Positions 1 to 7,155 of a stretch of DNA of 28,641 bases are shown here, in pieces (within the stretch, counting starts at the first letter, position 1; each line of letters starts with the position of its first letter). The translations under genes were made by a program, and so were the position numbers. The notes beneath the pieces are model-generated. The model searched no databases. It was not told the DNA's origin and worked only from the letters and a program-made list of their open reading frames with translations. This stretch comes from an uncultured bacterium (lineage in GTDB: Bacteria > Bacillota > Clostridia > Christensenellales > Borkfalkiaceae): the NCBI GenBank assembly GCA_934871445.1, contig CAKXBD010000008.1, positions 1 to 28,641 on the forward strand. The letters are read 5' to 3'.

Positions 1-88
1 GCCCTGTACGGTGCAGCTGGACGGGGAGTTGTACGACGGATTGGAGTTTGACGCGCGAATTGAGCACGGTTTGAAAATGTACCGCTGA
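1..88 (+). CDS. C-terminal end of a probable diacylglycerol/lipid kinase (partial)
   Basis: An open frame enters from the left edge (codons from position 2) and ends at TGA 86-88, giving about 28 residues. The tail contains VQLDGELYDG followed by a short beta-like stretch (LEFDARIEHGLKMYR). An LDGE motif followed by a final strand is typical of the C-terminus of YegS/DgkB-type lipid kinases, which phosphorylate diacylglycerol or related lipids at the membrane. The stop is 29 bp before the next start, so the two genes are probably co-transcribed. Too little is present for a firm family call; another beta-rich domain could end in a similar way. Confidence 0.45.
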   Translation, partial: PCTVQLDGELYDGLEFDARIEHGLKMYR

Positions 89-117
89 CGCGCGGAGGCA
101 AGGAGAAAGGATAGGGA

Positions 118-1206
118 ATGTTAGGCGGAATTTACAAAAAAATATTGGACAGAATGCCCGCGGGGATATTCGTGTTCGACGACAGACTGCGCGTGCGGTT
201 TACGAACGCCGCTTTCCGCCGCTGTTTTTCCGACCGTGCGAAGGGAAAGGGCAGCTTGAAGGAAGCGCTCGGCTGCGGCGAGGAAGCGAAAGCCTGCGGC
301 GAAGGCGCCTCGTGCGTATATTGCGCGTTTCGGAACGTCATGCAGGCGGCGGTCAAAGACCGGGCGGAAAAGTCGGATACCGTTTCCGCCGACGTCCGCC
401 GCGCGGACAGGACGGATAAAATCACCGTTCGCATCCGCATTTTGCCCGTGGACGATAAAGGGAAACTCTTTTTGGGGCTTACGGACGGCACCTATCAGAC
501 GGAGCTCGCGCGGGAAATGCTGTCCGCGCGGCGGATTCAGCAGCGGCTTCTTCCCGCGGGAAAGAGCGCGGGCGGAATCTCCTATGCCTATCTGTATATC
601 CCCTGTCTGGAAATCGGCGGCGACCTGCCCGACGTGTACGAGCTGAACGGCCAGACCTACGGAATACTGTCCGACGTTTCGGGAAAGGGAATTTCCGCGG
701 GAATGTTATCCGCGTTCGTGAAGGCGGGCTTTGACCGCAAGCAGGTTTCCCTTGCGGACGCGCTCTGCCTGCTGAGCGGAAAATTCAAGGAACTCAATCT
801 CGACGAACGGTCGTATATCACGGTGGCGGCGGTGAGAATCGACGAAAGGGAGAAAAAAATCCGCTATGCGGCGGCGGGACACAACGCGCCCATTCTCTTG
901 AAGAACGGCCCGGGAATCAACGAAATAGAATCTCCCGCGCCGCCCATTTCCAATTGGATTCCCGATTTTGTCTATGCGGAGCGGGAAATTCCCTTTGAAA
1001 AGGGAGACGTTTTGGTTTTGCTCACGGACGGGGTCACGGAATGCGCCAATTCCGCGGGGGATTTGTTCGGCATAGAACGCGCGGAGAGCGTGCTTCTTCA
1101 ATCGCACGGCGCGGAAGATTTTATCGCGAAGTTAAAGACGGCGCTCACGGTATTTTCGGGCGGAACTTTTACCGACGACATCACGGCGATCGCTTTCGAT
1201 TTGTAA
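118..1206 (+). CDS. PAS-SpoIIE (PP2C-type) serine phosphatase
   Basis: A 362-residue protein with an N-terminal PAS-like sensor (about residues 5-120) and a C-terminal SpoIIE/RsbU phosphatase domain (about 135-362). The linker LSARRIQQRLLP is typical of RsbU-type enzymes. Metal and core motifs are EIGGD near 163, LSDVSGKG, AAGHNAP and LLTDGVTE. Such enzymes dephosphorylate anti-anti-sigma (STAS) proteins in partner-switching pathways. The PAS part carries Cys36, Cys53, Cys60, Cys66 and Cys69, the last four in a CG-x5-CG-x4-C-x2-C arrangement, which resembles cysteine-rich PAS domains thought to bind a metal or respond to redox. No transmembrane segment is seen, so it should be cytosolic. AAAGGA lies 6 nt before the ATG. 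No STAS or anti-sigma partner is encoded nearby, so the target is unknown. Confidence 0.9.
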   Translation: MLGGIYKKILDRMPAGIFVFDDRLRVRFTNAAFRRCFSDRAKGKGSLKEALGCGEEAKACGEGASCVYCAFRNVMQAAVKDRAEKSDTVSADVRRADRTDKITVRIRILPVDDKGKLFLGLTDGTYQTELAREMLSARRIQQRLLPAGKSAGGISYAYLYIPCLEIGGDLPDVYELNGQTYGILSDVSGKGISAGMLSAFVKAGFDRKQVSLADALCLLSGKFKELNLDERSYITVAAVRIDEREKKIRYAAAGHNAPILLKNGPGINEIESPAPPISNWIPDFVYAEREIPFEKGDVLVLLTDGVTECANSAGDLFGIERAESVLLQSHGAEDFIAKLKTALTVFSGGTFTDDITAIAFDL

Positions 1207-1286
1207 AATTTTGAAACTTTGCGGCGAGGAGAAAGGTACTTTTAGCTGCTGGAAGGAGAAAATCTATTAAGGAGAACCGAAACAGA

Positions 1287-1448
1287 ATGAAAAAAATCGC
1301 TTTGGCAGCCTGTATCATATTCTCTGTTTTAACCTTTATCGGGATAGGGTATGCCATTTGGAAAGGAAAAAACGCGGGATATGCCGTCATTCCCATGGCG
1401 ATTTTTATCGCATGCCTGGCATTTTATCGCTCAAAGGATAAAAAATAA
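1287..1448 (+). CDS. Small two-helix membrane protein (53 aa)
   Basis: An ATG at 1287 opens a 53-residue frame ending at TAA 1446-1448. AAGGAG at 1269-1274 lies about 12 nt upstream, and a second AAGGAG-like site lies a little before it. The protein is Met-Lys-Lys followed by a hydrophobic segment (residues 4-24), a short WKGKNAG loop, a second hydrophobic segment (31-46), and a basic tail ending KDKK. It therefore looks like a hairpin of two membrane helices. The stop codon is the first base of a terminator stem, which supports this as the last gene of the unit. No family is recognised and no function is proposed. Confidence 0.6.
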   Translation: MKKIALAACIIFSVLTFIGIGYAIWKGKNAGYAVIPMAIFIACLAFYRSKDKK

Positions 1449-1486
1449 GACAGGGTACGCAAGGCGCGCACTCTGTCTGTTTTTTT
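1448..1486 (+). terminator. Intrinsic terminator, probably bidirectional
   Basis: An 8-bp stem pairs AGACAGGG (1448-1455) with CTCTGTCT (1471-1478) around a 15-nt loop, followed by a run of seven T at 1480-1486. Read on the minus strand, the same stem is followed by TATTTTTTAT, so it can also end the convergent transporter gene, whose stop is at 1498. Confidence 0.75.
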
Positions 1487-1497
1487 GTGTCGGTTTT

Positions 1498-2082
1498 TCA
1501 GCCGAGCTTCGGAAAGAAGTTGCGGACGGGGCGCAGGGGATACAGCGCTCCCACCAAAAGCGCGGAGCCGAACAGCGCGACCGAGCCTTGCAGGACGTTG
1601 CTCACGATTCCCGCAGCGGCGCCCAATCCGAGCCCGAGACAGACAGCCTCGTAGAAGAAGTACCCGCCCACCATGACGGCTTCGGCGGCGATTGCGGAGA
1701 GGAGACGGGGGAGCACGTCGAACTTTTCCTTTTTGATAAATTTTTTGAACAGTTTGGCGATAAAATAAGCGAGGACAGCCATGGCGGCTTTGATGACGAG
1801 GGTCGCGGGTGCATAAATTGCGCCGTCGAGCGCGATGTCCGCCAAAGCGCAGCCCAAGCCTGCGGCAACGGCGCCATAAGCGGGACCGAGGAACCAGCCC
1901 GAAAGGAGGACGAAAGCATCTCCGAGGTTGAAATATCCGCCCGAGGGTTGGGGGATTTTTACGATGACGGTCGCGACGAAGCAAAGCGCCGCAAATACGC
2001 CCGTAAAGGAGATGTGTTTGGCTGTGCTGCCCGCCCGTTTTTTCTTTTCGGAAGCGGGAACGCCGTTGTTTTGTGCGGTCAT
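1498..2082 (-). CDS. ECF transporter S component (riboflavin/HmpT-like)
   Basis: A 194-residue, strongly hydrophobic protein with about five to six membrane segments after a polar 20-residue N-terminus. The segment GGYFNLGDAFVLLSGWFLGP, followed downstream by YAPATLVIKAAMA, is characteristic of the substrate-binding S subunits of energy-coupling-factor importers (the ECF-ribofla_trS/HmpT-like group). The S component binds a vitamin or precursor and works with a shared EcfA/A'/T module, which is not in the window. The start is fixed by AAGGAG on the minus strand about 10 nt upstream. The promoter at 2134-2162 leaves a leader of only about 45 nt, so there is no room for an FMN or TPP riboswitch to suggest the ligand. 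Confidence 0.85.
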   Translation of the reverse strand: MTAQNNGVPASEKKKRAGSTAKHISFTGVFAALCFVATVIVKIPQPSGGYFNLGDAFVLLSGWFLGPAYGAVAAGLGCALADIALDGAIYAPATLVIKAAMAVLAYFIAKLFKKFIKKEKFDVLPRLLSAIAAEAVMVGGYFFYEAVCLGLGLGAAAGIVSNVLQGSVALFGSALLVGALYPLRPVRNFFPKLG

Positions 2083-2133
2083 TTTTCAAAACTCCTTTTT
2101 CGTTTTTGTAAGCGAAATGTTTATTTGCGATAC

Positions 2134-2162
2134 ATTATATTCCGAATGTGAGAATTTGTCAA
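2134..2162 (-). promoter_or_regulatory. Consensus sigma-A promoter of the ECF S-component gene
   Basis: On the minus strand, TTGACA (2157-2162) and TATAAT (2134-2139) are separated by exactly 17 bp. Both hexamers match consensus perfectly. Transcription should start near 2127 and run into the gene at 2082. Confidence 0.88.
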
Positions 2163-2195
2163 ATAAAGGGGCAAAATCGGCGAAAAAAAAGTGAT

Positions 2196-2223
2196 TTGAC
2201 AAATTTATTACTCGATTTGTGAA
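2196..2223. repeat. Imperfect dyad in the divergent intergenic region
   Basis: TTGACAAAT (2196-2204) and ATTTGTGAA (2215-2223) form an inverted repeat with 8 of 9 positions matching and a 10-bp centre. It sits between the two divergent promoters, so it could be an operator for a dimeric regulator. The rest of 2163-2267 is AT-rich with nothing else recognisable. Chance occurrence in AT-rich DNA is possible. Confidence 0.3.
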
Positions 2224-2267
2224 AAAGTTACAAAGAAGAAAGGGAACGTTTTTTCTCTTTCAGCCGT

Positions 2268-2296
2268 TTGCTTTTCGCGCTCGATTTTGATATAAT
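2268..2296 (+). promoter_or_regulatory. Promoter of the purE leader / purine operon
   Basis: A perfect -10 TATAAT (2291-2296) lies 17 bp after TTGCTT (2268-2273), a weaker -35. Predicted transcription start is near 2303. It is the only good plus-strand promoter seen upstream of purE. Confidence 0.7.
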
Positions 2297-2319
2297 ATAG
2301 ACGTGAATCGAAATCGGGG

Positions 2320-2516
2320 AATAAGAAAATTATCGAAAAAGACGGCGAAAACGAAAGAATAAGAGGTTTTGATTTCATGAAACGCAAGCGTGACGAACTC
2401 TATAACGGATTTCTGCGCCCCGTATCGGGCGGCGTTTCTTTTCGGCGCGGAAAGGATTTTCGCATAGGTTTTTCAAAGGGGAATTTTAACCCTTTCTTTT
2501 TCGATACGGTTTTGTA
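2320..2516 (+). ncRNA. ssrS: Structured RNA upstream of purE, candidate 6S RNA
   Basis: The segment can fold into one long interrupted rod. A perfect 12-bp closing stem pairs 2331-2342 with 2495-2506. A large central bubble follows, whose 3' side holds a small hairpin (AAAGGG 2475-2480 with CCCTTT 2490-2495). A middle stem pairs 2396-2403 with 2464-2470. A 10-bp stem (2410-2419 with 2444-2453) carries an apical hairpin with a CGCCC/GGGCG stem. Size (about 190 nt), closing stem, bubble with a 3'-side hairpin and terminal arm match the 6S RNA architecture. 6S RNA mimics an open promoter and sequesters housekeeping RNA polymerase. As I recall, clostridial 6S genes can lie next to purE. It has its own promoter and terminator. 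Alternatives are an unrecognised riboswitch or attenuator; I saw no purine, PRPP, ZTP or T-box signature. Confidence 0.5.
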
Positions 2517-2524
2517 AACGAAGT

Positions 2525-2558
2525 GCAGGCCGCACCGTTGCGGTGGCTGTGCTTTTTT
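2525..2558 (+). terminator. Intrinsic terminator after the structured RNA, before purE
   Basis: A hairpin of about 11 bp with two small bulges pairs 2525-2537 with 2541-2552 (tip ACCG-TTG-CGGT), followed at once by six T at 2553-2558. It could end the small RNA, with purE expressed by readthrough, or act as an attenuator. The 90 nt between it and purE contain only an A/T-rich stretch and the purE ribosome site. Confidence 0.6.
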
Positions 2559-2649
2559 CATTTTTGAAAAGCGTGTAAAAGAAAATAGAGGATAAATGAG
2601 TTTTCGGCTCGTTTTTTGAAAAAATATTGACGGGAGGTCAGATAGAAAT

Positions 2650-3138
2650 ATGGCGAAAGCGGCTATTTTAATGGGCAGTAAATCGGATTTCGACGTCGTA
2701 AAGCCCGCGGCGGCGGTTTTGAAGAGATTCGGGGTAGAGACGGAGGTGAGAGTCATTTCCGCGCACCGTACCCCCGAGGAGGCGCATGAGTTTGCATCTT
2801 CCGCGCGGAAGAACGGCGTTGAAGTAATCATCTGCGCGGCGGGAAAAGCGGCTCACCTCGGCGGAGTCATCGCCGCGTCGACGACGCTTCCCGTGATAGG
2901 GCTTCCCGTCAAGACGGACATGATGGGCGGGCTGGACAGTCTTTTGTCGATCGTGCAGATGCCTTCGGGGATTCCCGTGGCGACGGTGGGCGTCAACGGC
3001 GGGGAGAACGCGGGGCTTTTGGCGTTGCAGATTTTAGGAATCAAATATCCCGAAATCGCGGAGAAGCTGAAAGATTATAAGGCGGAAATGCGCGAAAAGA
3101 TCAACGCCGACGACAAAGCGTTGCAGGAAATGCTTTAA
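2650..3138 (+). CDS. purE: N5-carboxyaminoimidazole ribonucleotide mutase (class I PurE)
   Basis: A 162-residue protein of normal PurE length. It converts N5-CAIR to CAIR in de novo purine synthesis. MGSKSDFDVV at the N-terminus is the phosphate-binding start, SAHRTPEEA is the conserved His-Arg loop, and GLDSLLSIVQMPSGIPVATV is the class I signature. The usual AGGAAHLPG loop reads AGKAAHLGG here, a small departure. GGGAGGT precedes the ATG. It is the first gene of the purine operon; purK, which makes N5-CAIR, is not in the window, so it must be elsewhere or replaced. Confidence 0.95.
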   Translation: MAKAAILMGSKSDFDVVKPAAAVLKRFGVETEVRVISAHRTPEEAHEFASSARKNGVEVIICAAGKAAHLGGVIAASTTLPVIGLPVKTDMMGGLDSLLSIVQMPSGIPVATVGVNGGENAGLLALQILGIKYPEIAEKLKDYKAEMREKINADDKALQEML

Positions 3139-3182
3139 CTTTAACGATCGGAAAAAATCAAGCAGATTAAGGAGATAGAAAA

Positions 3183-3893
3183 ATGGAAAAGAAAGAACAG
3201 ATGTATGAAGGAAAAGCGAAAAAAGTATTCGCCACCGACAATCCCGATTTGGTCATCGTCGATTATAAGGACGACGCTACGGCGTTCAACGGTCTGAAAA
3301 AGGGCACGATTGCGGGCAAAGGCGTCATCAATAACAAGATGAGCAACATGATGTTCCGTTTAATGGAGAAGAAGGGGATTCCCACCCATTACGTGGAGGA
3401 AATTTCCGATCGGGAAACGATCGTGAAGAAGGTGCAGATCGTACCTTTGGAGGTGATTATCCGCAATACGGCCGCAGGCAGCATGTCCAAGCGTTTGGGG
3501 ATTCCCGAGGGCACGAAACTCGCTTGTCCCGTGCTCGAATTCAGCTATAAGAACGACGATCTGGGCGACCCCATGATCAACGATTATCACGCGCTCGCCA
3601 TGGAGCTCGCGACGAAAGAAGAAATCGAGACGATCAAAAACATGGCGTTTGCCATCAACGACATCATGATCGAGTTCTTCAAGAAAATGAATATCAATCT
3701 CATCGACTTCAAGTTGGAATTCGGCCGTTATCACGGCGAGATCGTCCTCGCGGACGAAATCTCGCCCGATACCTGCCGTTTTTGGGACATGACGACGGGC
3801 GAGAAGTTGGATAAGGACAGATTCCGCCGCGACATGGGCGGCGTTGAGGACGCTTATAAGGAAGTATTCAAACGGCTGTCCGAAGCTGAATGA
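3183..3893 (+). CDS. purC: SAICAR synthetase (PurC)
   Basis: A 236-residue single-domain enzyme of the usual bacterial length. It ligates aspartate to CAIR with ATP to give SAICAR. YEGKAKKVF (residues 8-16) begins the ATP-binding domain; VIIRNTAAGS, LIDFKLEFG and ADEISPDTCRFWD are the family signatures for ATP, metal and substrate binding. AAGGAG lies 8 nt before the ATG. It follows purE by 44 bp in the same operon. Nothing is missing from the active site as far as can be read. Confidence 0.97.
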   Translation: MEKKEQMYEGKAKKVFATDNPDLVIVDYKDDATAFNGLKKGTIAGKGVINNKMSNMMFRLMEKKGIPTHYVEEISDRETIVKKVQIVPLEVIIRNTAAGSMSKRLGIPEGTKLACPVLEFSYKNDDLGDPMINDYHALAMELATKEEIETIKNMAFAINDIMIEFFKKMNINLIDFKLEFGRYHGEIVLADEISPDTCRFWDMTTGEKLDKDRFRRDMGGVEDAYKEVFKRLSEAE

Positions 3894-3914
3894 TACGGTA
3901 ATTTAACAGTCCGT

Positions 3915-3954
3915 GCCTCTTTACTTCGGTGGTAAAGGGGCCTTTGCCGTTTTT
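3915..3954 (+). terminator. Stem-loop between purC and purF
   Basis: A 10-bp stem pairs 3915-3924 with 3932-3941 (including G-T pairs) around a TTCGGTG loop. Five T follow at 3950-3954, but only after an 8-nt gap, so it is at best a weak terminator. It may be a processing or mRNA-stability element that sets the ratio between upstream and downstream cistrons. Confidence 0.4.
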
Positions 3955-4011
3955 GTCCCGTCATCGTTTTAAGGAAAATCGGCAGTTTTTTCAAAGGAAA
4001 CATAGAACATT

Positions 4012-5436
4012 ATGTATTTGAGAGACATAAAACCCATGTTTGACAGCATGCACGAGGAATGCGGCGTATTCGGAATATATTCCCCCGAGACGCGCGACGT
4101 GGGAAATACCGTATATTACGGGCTGTACGCCTTGCAGCACCGCGGTCAGGAGAGCTGCGGAATCGCCGTAGCTTACGCGAATAAAATCGAGTATCATAAA
4201 GGCATGGGGCTGATCCCCGAAGTATTTTCGGGTGACGCGCTGTCGTCCCTTCCCGAAGGGGACATCGCCATCGGCCACGTGCGCTATTCGACGACGGGGG
4301 CGAGCCTTGCGGTCAATGCGCAGCCCATCGTGTTTACGGGAAAGTGCGGCAAAATGGCGGTGGCGCATAACGGCAACCTCACCAATGCCGACCGCCTGCG
4401 GGCCGAGCTCATCGCCGATAACGCGGTTTTTCAGACGACCGTGGATTCGGAAGCGATAGCCATGCTCATCAATAAGTTTTCCGACGGGGACATCGTGCGT
4501 GGCGTGTTGAAGGCCTGCGAATGTTTCAAGGGCTCATACGCGATCGTGGTCATGACGACGGATAAGCTCATCGCGGTGCGCGATCCTTACGGAATCCGTC
4601 CTTTGTGCGTCGGGAAAAATATGGACGAAATCGTAGTCGCTTCCGAGAGCTGCGCGCTGGACGCCGTGGGCGCGAATTTTCTCAGGGATATAGAACCGGG
4701 CGAAGTGCTGGTGATAGACAGTACGGGAATGCACTCGCACCGCATAGAAGGCAGGCGTAAGCCTGCGGCGTGTATTTTCGAATACGTGTATTTTTCCCGC
4801 CCCGACAGTATTCTCGACGGTTGCAGCGTGTACGAAACCCGCATGGCCGCGGGAAAAATTTTAGCGGAAAACTATCCCGTGGAAGCAGACATCGTTTCGG
4901 GAGTACCCGATTCCGCCATCGTCGCGGCGAGGGGCTATTCTCAGGTTTCGGGAATCCCGTACGTGGAGGCGCTGGAAAAGAACCGCTATGTAGGCAGGAC
5001 GTTCATTCAGCCCGACCAAAAAATGCGGGAGGACAGCGTCAGCGTAAAGATGAACCCTCTGCGGGCAAACATTCAGGGAAAGAGATTGGTACTCATCGAC
5101 GATTCCATCGTTCGGGGAACGACGTCGCGGCGCATCGTGCGCATGCTCAAAGAAGCTGGCGCAAAAGAGGTGCATTTGCGCATCTGTTCCCCCGTCATCA
5201 GGCACCCCTGTCACCTCGGAATCGATATGCAGTCGTATAATCAGCTCATCGGCGCCAATAAGACGGAAAAGGAAATCTGCGAATATATCGGCGCGGATTC
5301 TTTGAAATATCTGACGATAGACCAGCTCACGAAGAGCTGCAAAGCGGCAAAAATCGGCTTTTGTCTCGGCTGTTTTGACGGAAAGTATCCGTACAATCCC
5401 GAGTGCGACGAGTCCGGAAAATTCAAATTCGAGTAA
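4012..5436 (+). CDS. purF: Amidophosphoribosyltransferase (glutamine PRPP amidotransferase)
   Basis: A 474-residue enzyme catalysing the committed step, PRPP plus glutamine to phosphoribosylamine. HEECGVFGIYSP places the N-terminal nucleophile at Cys17, so a 16-residue propeptide would be removed, as in the Bacillus enzyme. The class II glutaminase domain covers about 17-240. LVLIDDSIVRGT (about 359-370) is the PRPP-binding loop. Cys254, Cys392, Cys451 and Cys454 fit the four [4Fe-4S] ligands of the Bacillus-type enzyme, suggesting an oxygen-sensitive form. The ATG at 4012 has AAAGGA about 12 nt upstream; the ATG at 4036 is an alternative start that would still leave a short propeptide. Confidence 0.97.
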   Translation: MYLRDIKPMFDSMHEECGVFGIYSPETRDVGNTVYYGLYALQHRGQESCGIAVAYANKIEYHKGMGLIPEVFSGDALSSLPEGDIAIGHVRYSTTGASLAVNAQPIVFTGKCGKMAVAHNGNLTNADRLRAELIADNAVFQTTVDSEAIAMLINKFSDGDIVRGVLKACECFKGSYAIVVMTTDKLIAVRDPYGIRPLCVGKNMDEIVVASESCALDAVGANFLRDIEPGEVLVIDSTGMHSHRIEGRRKPAACIFEYVYFSRPDSILDGCSVYETRMAAGKILAENYPVEADIVSGVPDSAIVAARGYSQVSGIPYVEALEKNRYVGRTFIQPDQKMREDSVSVKMNPLRANIQGKRLVLIDDSIVRGTTSRRIVRMLKEAGAKEVHLRICSPVIRHPCHLGIDMQSYNQLIGANKTEKEICEYIGADSLKYLTIDQLTKSCKAAKIGFCLGCFDGKYPYNPECDESGKFKFE

Positions 5437-5467
5437 ATTACGGAAGTAAAGAGGAGTAAATAAGGTT

Positions 5468-6493
5468 ATGGCAATATCCTATAAAGACAGCGGCGTAGAC
5501 GTGACGCGCGGCTACAAAGCAGTGGAACTCATGAAAAAATATGTCAAGACCACATACGACGACAATGTTTTGGGCGACATCGGCTCGTTCGGCGGTTTCT
5601 ATTCGATCGCGGGCGAGAAAATGGAGGAACCCGTTCTGGTGGCGGGCACGGACGGCGTGGGAACGAAGCTCAGATACGCCATGCTGCTCGGCAAGCACGA
5701 CACCATCGGGATCGACGCGGTTGCGATGTGCGTAAACGATATCGTGTGCCAAGGCGCGAAACCTCTTTTCTTTCTCGATTATTACGCCTGCGGAAGACTG
5801 TACCCCGAGGCGGAAGCCGAGGTCGTCAAAGGCATCGCGGCGGGCTGCCGCATGGCGGGGTGTGCGCTCATCGGCGGGGAGACGGCGGAAATGCCCGGCT
5901 TCTATCCCGACGGCGAATACGACCTCGCGGGATTTGCGGTCGGTATCGTCGATAAAAAGAAAGTGATCAACGGCAAAGATATCGCGGCGGGGGACGTTCT
6001 TCTCGGCATCAAGTCCAGCGGAATCCATTCCAACGGCTATTCTCTGGTGAGAAAGCTGTTCGGGGATTCGGATAAAGCGGAAATGGAAAAATACGACGAC
6101 CGTCTCGGCGGAACGCTCGCCGAAGTCCTGCTGACGCCGACGAAAATTTACGTCAGGAGTATTCTTTCGCTGATAGAAAAGGTTCCCGTAAAGGGAATCG
6201 CGCATATCACGGGCGGCGGGTTTATTGAAAACATTCCGCGCATTTTCCCCGAGGGAATCGGCTGTGAAATCGATAAACATTCGTATGAAGTGCCCGCGGT
6301 GTTCCGCGTCATGCAGGAAAAGGCGGGAATTTCCGACGAACAGATTTATAATACCTTTAACATGGGCATCGGAATGGTGGTGTGCGTATCTCCCGAAAAC
6401 GCCGCGGCGGCGAAAAAATCTCTCGAAGAGAGCGGCGAGGAAGTCGTCCTGCTCGGAAAGACCGTTTCGGGCAAGGGCGTGACGCTGAAATGA
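5468..6493 (+). CDS. purM: Phosphoribosylformylglycinamidine cyclo-ligase (AIR synthetase)
   Basis: A 341-residue protein of normal PurM length. It closes the imidazole ring, turning FGAM into AIR with ATP. TDGVGTKLRYA, GIDAVAMCVNDI, CALIGGETAEMPGFY and KSSGIHSNGYSLVR are the classic PurM/PurL superfamily motifs, and HITGGGFIENIPR follows near the C-terminus. AGAGGAG lies upstream of the ATG at a slightly long spacing. Its stop codon overlaps the purN start by 4 bp (ATGA), implying translational coupling. Confidence 0.97.
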   Translation: MAISYKDSGVDVTRGYKAVELMKKYVKTTYDDNVLGDIGSFGGFYSIAGEKMEEPVLVAGTDGVGTKLRYAMLLGKHDTIGIDAVAMCVNDIVCQGAKPLFFLDYYACGRLYPEAEAEVVKGIAAGCRMAGCALIGGETAEMPGFYPDGEYDLAGFAVGIVDKKKVINGKDIAAGDVLLGIKSSGIHSNGYSLVRKLFGDSDKAEMEKYDDRLGGTLAEVLLTPTKIYVRSILSLIEKVPVKGIAHITGGGFIENIPRIFPEGIGCEIDKHSYEVPAVFRVMQEKAGISDEQIYNTFNMGIGMVVCVSPENAAAAKKSLEESGEEVVLLGKTVSGKGVTLK

Positions 6494-7128
6494 AAAGGAT
6501 CGCGGTATTCGCTTCGGGCGGCGGCACGGATTTTCAGTCGATTATCGACGCCAACGAGCGTGAAAAATTTTGTGAAATCAAATACCTGATTGCCTCCAAG
6601 GCGGGTATCGGAGCGATTGCCCGTGCAGAAAAGGCGGGGATAGAGACGGCGGTATTTTCCAAGTCGGATTATCCCTCTTTGGAGGAGCTCTATAAAAAGC
6701 TGACGGAGCTGTTGCAGAGCGGCGGAGTAGACTATATCGTCCTCGCGGGCTGGCTGAAAATCATTCCCGCGGACTTTTTGGACGCCTTCAAGGACAGGGT
6801 CATCAATATTCATCCGTCGTTGATTCCCGGCTTTTGCGGCAAGGGCTTTTACGGACTCAAAGTGCACGAAGCGGCGATAGAGTACGGAGTTAAGGTCAGC
6901 GGCGCCACGGTGCATTTTGTGGAGGCGGACGTAGACGCGGGCGCGATCATCATGCAGCGCGCGGTTCCCGTCGAGGACGAAGACACGCCCGAAGCGTTGC
7001 AGACGCGTATCCTCAAAATCGAGCATGAGATTTTACCGCTCTGCGTAAAATTATTATGCGAAGGCAAAATCGAAAAAACGGGACGTAAAGTCCGCATCCT
7101 CGATGAAATGCCGATAAATATAAAGTGA
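6490..7128 (+). CDS. purN: Phosphoribosylglycinamide formyltransferase (PurN)
   Basis: A 212-residue enzyme that moves a formyl group from 10-formyl-tetrahydrofolate to GAR. Catalytic residues are visible: Asn106 and His108 in VINIHPSLIPGF, and Asp149 in GATVHFVEADVDAGAI. FASGGGTDFQSII near the N-terminus is the phosphate-binding loop. I chose ATG 6490 because it overlaps the purM stop (ATGA) and starts exactly at the conserved KRIAVFASGGG strand; the frame is open further upstream, but that stretch is the purM gene read out of frame. Confidence 0.96.
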   Translation: MKRIAVFASGGGTDFQSIIDANEREKFCEIKYLIASKAGIGAIARAEKAGIETAVFSKSDYPSLEELYKKLTELLQSGGVDYIVLAGWLKIIPADFLDAFKDRVINIHPSLIPGFCGKGFYGLKVHEAAIEYGVKVSGATVHFVEADVDAGAIIMQRAVPVEDEDTPEALQTRILKIEHEILPLCVKLLCEGKIEKTGRKVRILDEMPINIK

Positions 7129-7155
7129 GAAATTCTGTTCAATAAAGGAAAGGGA

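Noticed and set aside
1351..2151. A 266-codon plus-strand frame over the ECF S-component gene
   Set aside because: The opposite strand has a clear transporter with promoter and ribosome site; this frame starts inside the small membrane gene and reads through its terminator.
2377..2517. A 46-codon ORF (starting MKRKRDELYN) with an AAGAGG site upstream of purE
   Set aside because: It lies wholly inside the structured RNA, its end overlaps the closing stem, and it resembles no known peptide; a leader peptide remains possible but unsupported.
2303..2640. Purine, PRPP, ZTP riboswitch or T-box upstream of purE
   Set aside because: None of the conserved core sequences of these classes could be found on reading the leader.
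5438..6280. A 280-codon minus-strand frame opposite purM
   Set aside because: It lies entirely over a well-supported purM gene and has no family features.
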